From Candidatus Altimarinota bacterium (GTDB lineage: Bacteria; Patescibacteriota; Gracilibacteria; UBA4473): a DNA stretch of 64,000 nt. Every line of letters begins with the position of its first letter. Positions within the stretch are counted from its first letter, which is position 1. The DNA lies in NCBI GenBank assembly GCA_020631075.1, contig JAHDHX010000001.1, positions 124,001-188,000 of the forward strand, given 5' to 3'. Shown here piece after piece: positions 50,257 to 57,687 of this stretch. The notes beneath the pieces are model-generated. The model worked only from the letters and a program-made list of their open reading frames with translations. It was not told the origin of the DNA and ran no database searches. Made by a program: the position numbers and the translations under genes.

Positions 50257-50291
50257 CTGCCTGAGGGTAGACAGATGTCTGTTTTAGTCAA
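50251..50291 (-). promoter_or_regulatory. Promoter framed by an inverted repeat (likely operator)
   Basis: On the minus strand: TTGACT (-35), 16 bases, TACCCT (-10), 7 bases, ATG. AGACATCTG within the spacer and CAGATGTCT over the start codon are perfect 9-base arms on either side of the -10. A repressor bound here would block initiation. Confidence 0.6.
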
Positions 50292-50321
50292 AAATTTTAT
50301 TATTTAAATACAAACTTCCAA

Positions 50322-52367
50322 TTAAGCACTGATGACCACTTCGACGAGAGAGTCTTTTTTGAATTTTTGGTAGAGGATCTTGCCGATGGCTTTTTGGATC
50401 ATGGTTTCGAGGGCTTTGGGGGCGCGCTCTGGGCTGGCGTTGCGTTCGTAGAGGGATTTAGCTTCTTTCTCGATCTGTTTGAAGATCTCGTGCGAGAGGT
50501 CGGCGCGGAAGCCGCGGGCGCGGATATTCACCTTCTTGACACTGGAGCCGCCTGTGCGGAGGTGCACCAAGATAAGTCCGCCTTCGGACATCAAATGGCG
50601 GTCGGTGAGGGTGGATTCTTTAATGGCGTGGCCGTTTTCGATCAGTTGCATTTCGGACTTGATGGCTTCGCGCTCGGTCATGAGGCGGGCGCCTTTGGCA
50701 CTGAGCACGACGCCGCGGCCGTTGCGCATGACGAAGCAGCTTTTGGGGTTGTAGCCGAGGTCGCGCACGACGAGGTCGCGGTGGCCGTTACGCATGTAGA
50801 GCTCACCATGGATGGGGGCGAAGTAGCGGGGGTTGAGCAGGGAGGTCATGAGTTTGCACTCTTCGGCGTAGCCGTGACCAGAGACGTAGATGTTGTCGGC
50901 GAGGTGGTCGATGACGTGGACGCCTATTTCGGCGAGGTTGTTGCGGACGGAGACAATGGCGATCTCATTCCCGGGGATGGGGGAAGACGAAAAGACGATG
51001 GTGTCGTCGCGCCGCAGGCGAACCTGGGCGTGGCGGCCAGCGGCCATGCGGGTGAGGGCGGCGAGTTCTTCGCCCTGTGACCCTGTGGAGAGGATCAGGA
51101 CGCGGGAGGGGTCCATGGTGTCGGCTTTTTTGCTGATGCGCTGGATGGTGCGTTCCTTGCACTTGAGGTAGTTGAGCTTGCGGGCGATGCCGATGTTTTT
51201 TTCCATCGAGCGGCCGCTGAGGAACACTGTTCGCCCTGCGGCTTCGGCGGCTTCGACGATCTTACTGACGCGGCCGACGCTCGACGCGAAGGTGGCGATG
51301 ATGAGGCGGCCTTTGGTCTTGTGCACGAGTTTGGCGAGGTTGGCCTCGACAATCGACTCGCTGATGGTGTGGCCTGGCTTCATGGCATTAGTGGAGTCGA
51401 CCATGGCGAGGGCGACGCCCTCACGTCCGAGCTGCCCGATGCGGGTGAGGTCGGCGGGTTGGTCGTCGGAGGGGTTGTGGTCGATCTTGAAGTCTGATGT
51501 GTTGACGATCTTGCCGTAGGGGGTGTTGGCGACTATCCCGACCCCGCCCGGGATAGAGTGGTTGATGTGGAAAAATTCCATGTTGAATTTGCCCAGTTTG
51601 ATCTTGGACGTGGGGTCGATCTCGGTGATTTTGAGTTTTTTGGTGATGCCGAACTCTTGGCTGTTGGCGAGGATGAGTTCCTTAGTCAAGCGGGTGGAAA
51701 ACATGGGCGGATAGCCGAGCTGGGGCACGATGTAGGGCACGCCGCCGATGTGGTCGAGGTGGCCGTGGGTGTAGATTATCCCCTTGATCTTGTGTTTGTT
51801 TTTGATGAGGTAGGTGAGGTCGGGGATGAGGATGTCGACCCCGTAGTGCTCGGGGGAGGGGAACAAGAAACCTGTGTCGATAATGACAATGTCGTCGCCC
51901 CACTCGATGAACATCATGTTCATACCGACTTGCTCCATCCCCCCGATGGGTACGACGCGGATGTCGCCGACGTCTTGGGGTCGGGTGCGGCTGAGAATGT
52001 GAAATTTCTCGCGTTTCTCGGCCGTGACGCGGCCCTTGTGCGGGTCGTGGTCGGTGAACTGCTGCGGGCCGCCACGGCGACCACCGCCTCCGCCACCACC
52101 AGAGCGACCACCACGCGAGCGGTCGCCCCCTGAGCGGCCTGCGCCGCCGCCAGAACGGCCGTGGCCACCGCCAGAGCGACGGTCAGACCCTGAACGGGAG
52201 CGGTCGCTGCGACGGCGGTCGCCCGCGGGTTTGCGGGGGGAGTCGCTGGTGGTTTTATCTGCCTTAGGAGTAGAAGCAGAAGCAGATGAGTCTGCGGAAC
52301 TGCGAGAGGAGCTGGAGCTGACGAGGCCTTGGGCGCTGAGCCAGCTGGTGAGTTTGGATCCGGCCAT
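50322..52367 (-). CDS. rnj: Ribonuclease J with RGG-like disordered N-terminus
   Basis: A 681-residue RNase. The catalytic part begins near residue 115 with DIRVVPIGGMEQVGMN, then YTHGHLDHIGG (metal site), HSIPGGVGI, NTSDFKIDH, the beta-CASP part with FASSVGRVSKIVEAAE and LSTGSQGE, SGHGYAEE, and the C-terminal domain. Residues 12-105 are S/K/R-rich, then G/R/S repeats (RSGGGHGRSGGGAGRSGG), an RGG-like tract likely to bind RNA. ATG 52367 (MAGSKL) is chosen; the track's 120 further codons are P/S-rich non-coding. Confidence 0.93.
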   Translation of the reverse strand: MAGSKLTSWLSAQGLVSSSSSRSSADSSASASTPKADKTTSDSPRKPAGDRRRSDRSRSGSDRRSGGGHGRSGGGAGRSGGDRSRGGRSGGGGGGGRRGGPQQFTDHDPHKGRVTAEKREKFHILSRTRPQDVGDIRVVPIGGMEQVGMNMMFIEWGDDIVIIDTGFLFPSPEHYGVDILIPDLTYLIKNKHKIKGIIYTHGHLDHIGGVPYIVPQLGYPPMFSTRLTKELILANSQEFGITKKLKITEIDPTSKIKLGKFNMEFFHINHSIPGGVGIVANTPYGKIVNTSDFKIDHNPSDDQPADLTRIGQLGREGVALAMVDSTNAMKPGHTISESIVEANLAKLVHKTKGRLIIATFASSVGRVSKIVEAAEAAGRTVFLSGRSMEKNIGIARKLNYLKCKERTIQRISKKADTMDPSRVLILSTGSQGEELAALTRMAAGRHAQVRLRRDDTIVFSSSPIPGNEIAIVSVRNNLAEIGVHVIDHLADNIYVSGHGYAEECKLMTSLLNPRYFAPIHGELYMRNGHRDLVVRDLGYNPKSCFVMRNGRGVVLSAKGARLMTEREAIKSEMQLIENGHAIKESTLTDRHLMSEGGLILVHLRTGGSSVKKVNIRARGFRADLSHEIFKQIEKEAKSLYERNASPERAPKALETMIQKAIGKILYQKFKKDSLVEVVISA

Positions 52368-52914
52368 GATAGAACTGGATAAAAGAATAGAAGGGTTTGA
52401 TTTCTGGGGCTCGGACACAGACGGAAATTTCTTTTGGATTCCTCGAGGTTCGTTTTCCTCCTTTAGAGAAGGAAGATAAGAGGGGGCGAGGGGGGCTCTG
52501 TCACACGGTGGGTGAAAATAAAAGCACCTGACGAGAGAGTGGTGAAGTGGCTGGCGAGCGTAGACGCTGGGCAGCGGTAGGAGAAATGTCTGTGGCAAAG
52601 AGCGAGAGGGCGTGGGGCTCCGAAAGGGTGAGGTGCGGGTGGGGCGTGGGTGCGGGGGACTCTTCACAAGGGGAGGCCAGCACTGCCCGACGAGGCACGA
52701 GAGAGGTGGCGGGGGGTATGACAGCAAAAGTTGTCAAAACCGAGCGCGCGACACCGAGGGAGCCGCCAGAGGCGGAGGGCTCACAATTCTTGACTGACTG
52801 GGGGGTTTGGATCTCGACAAACCGAAGAATTGCAGCAGAAATCATTCATAGTATACAGAAATGTGGGCTGAGTGCGAGGGAAGTGGGGGGATTTTGCAAT
52901 GGAAGTGTTTTTAA
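52368..52914. other. Long leader/intergenic region before RNase J
   Basis: About 550 bases between the GNAT frame and rnj, both on the minus strand. No credible gene is visible on either strand. On the minus strand it is C/T-rich and has a strong but unused AAAGGAGG at about 52463-52470, with no start codon at proper distance, and a -10-like TATACT at 52849-52854. It could be an RNase J 5' UTR with autoregulatory cleavage; that is speculation. Confidence 0.4.
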
Positions 52915-53382
52915 TTACTTCTTTTGCGGGAGATTGATTTTGATCCACTGACTACGAGGTTCGGCGGGATAAGGCGGTGAAAGAAGGGGCTGACAATGAC
53001 TGATGTGCTGGTAAAAACCAAGCGCGGATCGGGCGATCTTTGTCTGGTTGGTTGTCTGAGGGAGGTGCTGGGCTTGCCATTGGAGTAGCAATTGCACGAT
53101 TGTTTTCCCGATGTTTTGGCCTCGGTGATGTGGGTGCACCACTACGCTTCGGAGTTGGGCAAAGGTTTCAGTGGGGTTGTGGCTGAGGCTGCCAGTGCCA
53201 AGGAGGGTGCCATTGGCTGACTGCGCAATGGCGGTGATGACGTAGTGCTCGTAGTAGTGGGGAGTCCGAACTGGGTCGCTGGGGGTGAGGAGGTGCTGGG
53301 TGATGAAGTCGTTGACAGTGGGCAGCAGAGGGTGAAGCTGCAGATGGGGGATAAGCTGGAGCGTGAAATTTGGGGGCGTTAT
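52915..53382 (-). CDS. GNAT-family acetyltransferase frame without an ATG start
   Basis: The track lists only a 75-codon GTG frame, but the same frame is open back to tandem stops (TAG TAA) that end hisS. The added part reads as a normal GNAT N-terminus (ITPPNFTLQLIPHLQLHPLL, EHYVITAIAQSANGTLLGTG), then the acetyl-CoA motif VVVHPHHRGQNIGKTIVQLLL and ARSALGFYQHI. No ATG, TTG or upstream GTG is in frame; ATA at 53380-53382 is where a start would be expected. Either ATA is used, only the GTG-started C-terminal half is made, or the gene has lost its start. Substrate unknown. Confidence 0.5.
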   Translation of the reverse strand: MTPPNFTLQLIPHLQLHPLLPTVNDFITQHLLTPSDPVRTPHYYEHYVITAIAQSANGTLLGTGSLSHNPTETFAQLRSVVVHPHHRGQNIGKTIVQLLLQWQAQHLPQTTNQTKIARSALGFYQHISHCQPLLSPPYPAEPRSQWIKINLPQKK

Positions 53383-53397
53383 TGTTTTTTGCTGTTA

Positions 53398-54759
53398 CTA
53401 TTCGGTGATGGTGTCGTCGGGGATGAGGGCGACCTGATAGAAGGACTCTATCAGATCGCTGACAGTTTGGGTGGTTTGCTCGCCTGTCTGGAGGTGCTTG
53501 ACGGTGAGGGTGTCGGAGTGGGCCTCCGTGTCGCCGATGATGGCGACGCGGGGGATATTGAGCTTATTGGCGTAGGCGAGTTTTTTCTTGAGCTTGGCGT
53601 CCTCGAAGTAGACTTCGCAGGGGATGCCCATCTGCCGCAGGGTCTGGCAGGCGGAGAGAGCCACGGGGATGTGGGCTTCGGCCATGGGGGCGAAGAGGAC
53701 TTCGGTGGGGACGGGGCTGAGGTCGGTGGGGAGGGGGTAGGCGGCGAGGTACTGGCTGAGCAGGCGGGTGAGGCCAATGGAAATGCCGACCCCCGGCAGG
53801 GCGCGGCCAGTAAACACCTCGGCCAGGTCGGCGTAGCGGCCGCCGCTGCAGACGCTGCCCCACTCGGGGTGGGTGAGGACTTGGGTTTCCATAACCGTGC
53901 CGGTGTAGTAGTCGAGCCCGCGCGCGATGGACAGGTCGACCCGATAGAGGGTGGGGTCGGTGCCGAGGGCTTGCAGAGCGGTGAGGACGGCGGTGAGCTC
54001 AGTCACGCCTTGCTGGTAGGTGGGGGAGTCGCAGGCGTTGGCCAGCTGGGGCAAGGTGCTGGTGGTGACGGGGTGGTCGAGCCAGGCGAGGAGCTGTGAC
54101 TGTTGGCTGGGGCTGAGTCCGAGCTCGGTAAAGGCGCTGGTGATCTGGGCGGGGGGGAGCTTCTCACGGTCGTCGATGACCTTGAGAGTGGCGGACTGGC
54201 CAGCGGGGTCGAGCCCGAGGGACTCCAGATAGCCGAGGAGGAGTTTGCGGTTATTGACCCTGATCTGGCAGGGGCCGATGTCGAGCTGGGTGAAGATGTC
54301 GCACATGGTGGCGATGACTTCGGCGTCGTGGTAGTGGGATAGGCTGCCGTTGCCGATGATGTCGATGTCGCACTGGGTAAACTGGCGAAAGCGGCCTTTC
54401 TGCGGGCGTTCACCGCGGAAGACAGGGCCGATGACTGAGCGACGGAAGGGGAAGGCGATGTCGTTTAAGTGGCGGGCGACGTAGAGCCCGAGGGGGACGG
54501 TGTGGTCAAAGCGCAGGGCGGCCCCGCTGTCGGCGTCATTCGTGTCGGCGTGGAGGCGACGAAGGACGTACATTTCTTTGGCGTTGCCGCCTTTGGCGAC
54601 GAGGTTGGTTTCGCGCTCGGCTAAGGGAGTAGAGATGGGCTGGAAGCCGTGGAGGATGAACTGGGATTCGATGACGGCGAGCCACTGCTGACGGAGGGAT
54701 TCGGCGCGGGGGGAGAACTCGGGGAAGCCGCTGATGGTGCTGGTGTTGGGGCGAGTCAT
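53398..54759 (-). CDS. hisS: Histidyl-tRNA synthetase
   Basis: A 453-residue class II synthetase. FDHTVPLGLYVARH (motif 2 region with FRGERPQKGRFRQFTQCDIDIIG), the histidine-specific ARGLDYYTGTV and GGRYADL (motif 3 region GVGISIGLTRL) are in order, and the C-terminal anticodon-binding domain ends in ALIPDD. No T-box or leader peptide was found upstream. It ends with tandem stop codons 15 bases before the ATA proposed for the GNAT frame. Confidence 0.95.
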   Translation of the reverse strand: MTRPNTSTISGFPEFSPRAESLRQQWLAVIESQFILHGFQPISTPLAERETNLVAKGGNAKEMYVLRRLHADTNDADSGAALRFDHTVPLGLYVARHLNDIAFPFRRSVIGPVFRGERPQKGRFRQFTQCDIDIIGNGSLSHYHDAEVIATMCDIFTQLDIGPCQIRVNNRKLLLGYLESLGLDPAGQSATLKVIDDREKLPPAQITSAFTELGLSPSQQSQLLAWLDHPVTTSTLPQLANACDSPTYQQGVTELTAVLTALQALGTDPTLYRVDLSIARGLDYYTGTVMETQVLTHPEWGSVCSGGRYADLAEVFTGRALPGVGISIGLTRLLSQYLAAYPLPTDLSPVPTEVLFAPMAEAHIPVALSACQTLRQMGIPCEVYFEDAKLKKKLAYANKLNIPRVAIIGDTEAHSDTLTVKHLQTGEQTTQTVSDLIESFYQVALIPDDTITE

Positions 54760-54801
54760 GGGGGAGGGAAAGGGGGTTTTCGTGTTTCAGGCTATTTTTC
54801 T

Positions 54802-54823
54802 CTTGCCAAAAGGCGAGTTTTTT
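54802..54823 (+). terminator. Terminator-like hairpin between hisS and rpmF
   Basis: CTTGCC and GGCGAG form a 6-bp stem around AAAA, followed by six T on the + strand. No + strand gene precedes it, so it may stop antisense transcription through hisS or act in an rpmF leader. Confidence 0.5.
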
Positions 54824-54944
54824 CTAGTTTGCGGGGTGAATAGGCTTGCCGCATGGCGCAGTGAAGGGCGTGAAAGTGCTTCTGGACTGCGGGATGAGGA
54901 GGTACAGGCCTCAAGAAATTGTTTCTCTTTTATTTGAGACTTGT

Positions 54945-55190
54945 ATGTCTAAGAAACCCGTCCCTTCCAAAAAGCAGGCTCGCTCGTCAACCCGTTCACG
55001 CTGGGGGACGTATGTGCGGAAACAACGCACAAAGCTGAGCAATAAGCTAAACATCATTACTTGCCCACAGTGTGGTGCCCCGACCCGAGCGCACTTTGCC
55101 TGTGCTGACTGTGGGTACTATAACGGCAACCAAGTGTATGTGCCTCGCAAAATGAAGGCGCTTAAGGCCTTTGCGGAGATCGAAGCGTAG
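54945..55190 (+). CDS. rpmF: 50S ribosomal protein L32
   Basis: An 81-residue protein: MSKKPVPSKKQARSSTRSRW is the L32 N-terminus, and ITCPQCGAPTRAHFACADCGYYNGNQV gives the zinc ribbon with two CxxC pairs. E. coli L32 is 57 residues; this one is longer at the C-terminus (YVPRKMKALKAFAEIEA). ATG 54945 follows homology; upstream TTTGAGACTTGT has no Shine-Dalgarno. The plsX/fab genes that often follow are absent. Confidence 0.94.
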   Translation: MSKKPVPSKKQARSSTRSRWGTYVRKQRTKLSNKLNIITCPQCGAPTRAHFACADCGYYNGNQVYVPRKMKALKAFAEIEA

Positions 55191-55270
55191 GCGAAAATAG
55201 TATCGAGAAATGGAAGTTTTTCTGTTTCGGGTGCCATCTATGGTGAGGTGCCTGTCGTGATGTCCACTGT

Positions 55271-55317
55271 ATTTTACCCAGAACTGGTTCGCCCAGGGCT
55301 GGGTAAAAATTTATAAT
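55271..55317 (+). promoter_or_regulatory. Inverted repeat and -10 box upstream of nusB
   Basis: ATTTTACCCAG (55271) and CTGGGTAAAAAT (55299-55310) are inverted arms separated by 17 bases. TATAAT (55312-55317) follows at once; the best -35 (TTCGCC, 55288) is weak and lies between the arms. The arms lack a downstream T-run, so an operator is likelier than a terminator. Confidence 0.5.
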
Positions 55318-55393
55318 GCGGGTGTAGGGGGGATAAAAGGGCGGGCGGGGGGCCTTGGGAAATTAAAAAGACCTTTTAAAAACAGTCCAGCCA

Positions 55394-55885
55394 ATGGAAG
55401 CACCAGAAAGACGGAGCCGTCGAGCGAGTCGGATCAATGCGATTAAGAGTTTGTTTGCCTTCATCGTGCGGCGGGAAGAGCAGCCGTTGCAGGCGTGCTA
55501 TGAACACGTCGTGTATGAAGTGGCGGAGCTGACTGGGGATAGCTTTGCCGAGAGCCTGGTGGAGGCGGCGGGGGAGCACCTGTCGAAGGCGAGGCTGATC
55601 GTGAAGGGGTATGCGAAGGAGTTTGATTTTGCCAAGATAGCGCCGATCAACCGAGCGATACTCTTGATGGGGATCATTGAGTTGAAATATTTTGAGACGC
55701 CGCCAGTGGTGGTGATCAATGAATACATCGAAATAGCGAAGGACTATGGGGAAGACCGTTCGGCGGCGTTTGTGAATGGGGTGCTCGATAGCTTGCGTCA
55801 GAACCTAGGGCTGGGGGAGTCAAAAAAGGCGCGACTGGCCGCGGAAGCGGCGCAAGAAGAAGTAGTGTCACCGACGGTCGAATGA
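55394..55885 (+). CDS. nusB: Transcription antitermination factor NusB
   Basis: A 163-residue helical protein. [16 protein letters not shown] replaces the usual RRxARExAxQxLYxxD opening, and the C-terminal half is canonical: [56 protein letters not shown]. NusB with S10 binds boxA in antitermination complexes. It is about 20 residues longer than usual at the C-terminus. It overlaps rnc by 4 bases, which links rRNA antitermination and processing in one operon. Confidence 0.92.
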   Translation: MEAPERRSRRASRINAIKSLFAFIVRREEQPLQACYEHVVYEVAELTGDSFAESLVEAAGEHLSKARLIVKGYAKEFDFAKIAPINRAILLMGIIELKYFETPPVVVINEYIEIAKDYGEDRSAAFVNGVLDSLRQNLGLGESKKARLAAEAAQEEVVSPTVE

Positions 55886-56595
55886 AAAATGATGCGGTGA
55901 CTGATTACGCAGAGTTGTTTGGTTTGTTTGGGTTTGCGGTGCACGACGAGGCGCTGTTGCAGGAAGCTTTTGTGCATCGGTCGGCGATGAAGCTGCGCCA
56001 GCGGGGGCAGTCACACAATGAGCGGTTAGAATTTTTGGGGGATGCGGTGCTCGAACTCATCACGACAGAGTATTTGTTTCACCATTTCCCTGATAAACCT
56101 GAGGGAGATCTGACAAATTATCGGTCGTCGCTGGTGCGGGGGGACCACTTGGCGGTGGTGGCGAAGCGGCTGAACTTGGGGCAGTATATGCTGATGTCTG
56201 CGGGGGAGCGACGGAGTGGGGGGGCGGAAAAGGAGTATATCTTAGCCAATGCGGTGGAGGCGCTGATAGGGGCGGTGTATGTGTCAGAGGGGATGGAGCT
56301 GACGCGGCGACTGGTGGAGCGGTTTGTGCTGGTGGATTTGGAAAACATTATAGCGCAGGGTGACCACATAGACGCGAAGTCGCACTTCCAAGAGATAGTG
56401 CAGGGGCAACTGGGGGTGACGCCGCACTATGCGCTGCTGTCAGCGACGGGCAAAGACCATGAGAAGACCTTCACGATGGGGGCGATGATCGGTGAGAAGC
56501 AGGTGAGCCAAGGGACGGGCGCGTCGAAAAAAGAGGCGCAAGCGGCGGCGGCGAAAGCGGCGATTGCGGTGAAAGATGATTGGCTGGGGCGCTGA
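55882..56595 (+). CDS. rnc: Ribonuclease III
   Basis: A 237-residue double-strand-specific RNase. The catalytic signature [14 protein letters not shown] is complete, with the second acidic site [11 protein letters not shown], and the C-terminal dsRNA-binding domain has [13 protein letters not shown] and [18 protein letters not shown]. It processes rRNA precursors. It overlaps nusB (ATGA), and pabB starts 2 bases after its stop. Confidence 0.96.
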   Translation: MKNDAVTDYAELFGLFGFAVHDEALLQEAFVHRSAMKLRQRGQSHNERLEFLGDAVLELITTEYLFHHFPDKPEGDLTNYRSSLVRGDHLAVVAKRLNLGQYMLMSAGERRSGGAEKEYILANAVEALIGAVYVSEGMELTRRLVERFVLVDLENIIAQGDHIDAKSHFQEIVQGQLGVTPHYALLSATGKDHEKTFTMGAMIGEKQVSQGTGASKKEAQAAAAKAAIAVKDDWLGR

Positions 56596-56597
56596 AC

Positions 56598-57668
56598 ATG
56601 ACGACGGTAGAAACAGCCTGGGCGCGAGTGGCTGAGCACTGGCGAGCGGGCCGTGACGCGGTGTGGTGGTGCCAGCGAACTGCGCGCGGGGTGGAGTATG
56701 CGTGGGGGGTGGGAGAAATGAACGTGGGGAAGTGGGGCGAGCCCGGGACGTGGTGGGTGACTGACGCGAGCGGCGCCACGATGACACTGGTGCGCCCAGA
56801 AAAGTGGGGACGAAACGAACTGCCACCAGTGCTGGAGCCAGGCGCGGTGCGGGTGGCGCAGCCAGCAATGCAACTCAAACCCGTGTGGACCGACCACGTG
56901 GCGGTGAGCCGTGCGACGTGGAAGGCGTGGGTGGAGGCACTGAAAACGGCGGGGCGACGCGGCGAGGTGTGGGTGGGAAACCTGACGACGGAGCTGCGTG
57001 GGGACAGAGAGCAAACAACTGACCCAACGCGGGACGTATGGGGGCTGTATGGTAGACACTTGCGGCGTGGGGTGCCGTTGGCGGGTGGATGCTGGCGGGT
57101 GGGTGGGCGCACGTGGGTGAGCCTGTCGCCTGAGACTTTTGTCGAGTGGCGAGCGGGGGAGCTGCATACTTACCCCATAAAAGGGACGGGGACGCGGGCG
57201 TACCTGACTCAGAGTGAGAAAGAGCGTTCGGAGCTCGACATGGTGACGGATCTGCTGCGGAATGACCTTGGGCGGATATGCGACCGTGTGGAAGTGCGAG
57301 CCGAGCGGACGCTGACAGAGCAGGGGGGGTATGCCCATGGGCAGAGCCACATAGTGGGGGTGAAGCCTGAAAAATTGACGATGGAGGAGTTTCAGAAATT
57401 ACTCCCAGTGGGGTCGGTGACGGGGGCGCCGAAGCGGCGGGTGTGTGAGATATTAGCTGGGCTGGAGGGGCGAGAGCGGGGGGACTACACAGGGACGTGT
57501 GGGGTGTGGCTGGGGGAGCGGGAGATGGTGTCGGGGGTGATGATCCGTGTGGTGGAGGTGACGGACGAGGGGTGGCGGTATGGTGTGGGGGGGGGAATAA
57601 CGGTGGAGTCAGACCCTGAGCGGGAGTGGCAAGAGCTGGGGATAAAAGCGGGGGTGTTGTGGAGCTGA
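56598..57668 (+). CDS. pabB: Chorismate-utilising enzyme, PabB-like (aminodeoxychorismate synthase component I)
   Basis: A 356-residue protein. The motif TYPIKGTGTRA has Lys where TrpE has Ala (PIAGT), which is diagnostic for PabB. SEKERSELDMVTDLLRNDLGRIC, the SHIVGVKPE segment and GSVTGAPKRRVCEILAGLE follow. It makes aminodeoxychorismate for folate. It is shorter than E. coli PabB (453), with a reduced N-terminal domain, so the tryptophan-site part may be lost. The glutaminase PabA and lyase PabC are not nearby. ATG 56598 is chosen over the track's 56580, which overlaps rnc. Confidence 0.85.
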   Translation: MTTVETAWARVAEHWRAGRDAVWWCQRTARGVEYAWGVGEMNVGKWGEPGTWWVTDASGATMTLVRPEKWGRNELPPVLEPGAVRVAQPAMQLKPVWTDHVAVSRATWKAWVEALKTAGRRGEVWVGNLTTELRGDREQTTDPTRDVWGLYGRHLRRGVPLAGGCWRVGGRTWVSLSPETFVEWRAGELHTYPIKGTGTRAYLTQSEKERSELDMVTDLLRNDLGRICDRVEVRAERTLTEQGGYAHGQSHIVGVKPEKLTMEEFQKLLPVGSVTGAPKRRVCEILAGLEGRERGDYTGTCGVWLGEREMVSGVMIRVVEVTDEGWRYGVGGGITVESDPEREWQELGIKAGVLWS

Positions 57669-57687
57669 AAATATTTTCTAAAGTTGA

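Noticed and set aside
50251-50280. Terminator or RNA thermometer at the 49267-50256 gene
   Set aside because: On the gene's own strand no T-run follows, and the predicted transcript starts too late to form the hairpin. An operator fits better.
52463-52470. AAAGGAGG as an RNase J ribosome-binding site
   Set aside because: No start codon lies at a usable distance downstream; the chosen ATG is about 95 bases away.
52368-52727. 120-codon N-terminal extension of RNase J
   Set aside because: It is P/S-rich, reads like non-coding minus-strand sequence and has no start signal; MAGSKL at 52367 is a better start.
53398-53400. Stop-codon read-through from hisS into the GNAT frame
   Set aside because: Two stops in a row (TAG TAA) separate them, making read-through unlikely; separate initiation or gene decay is simpler.
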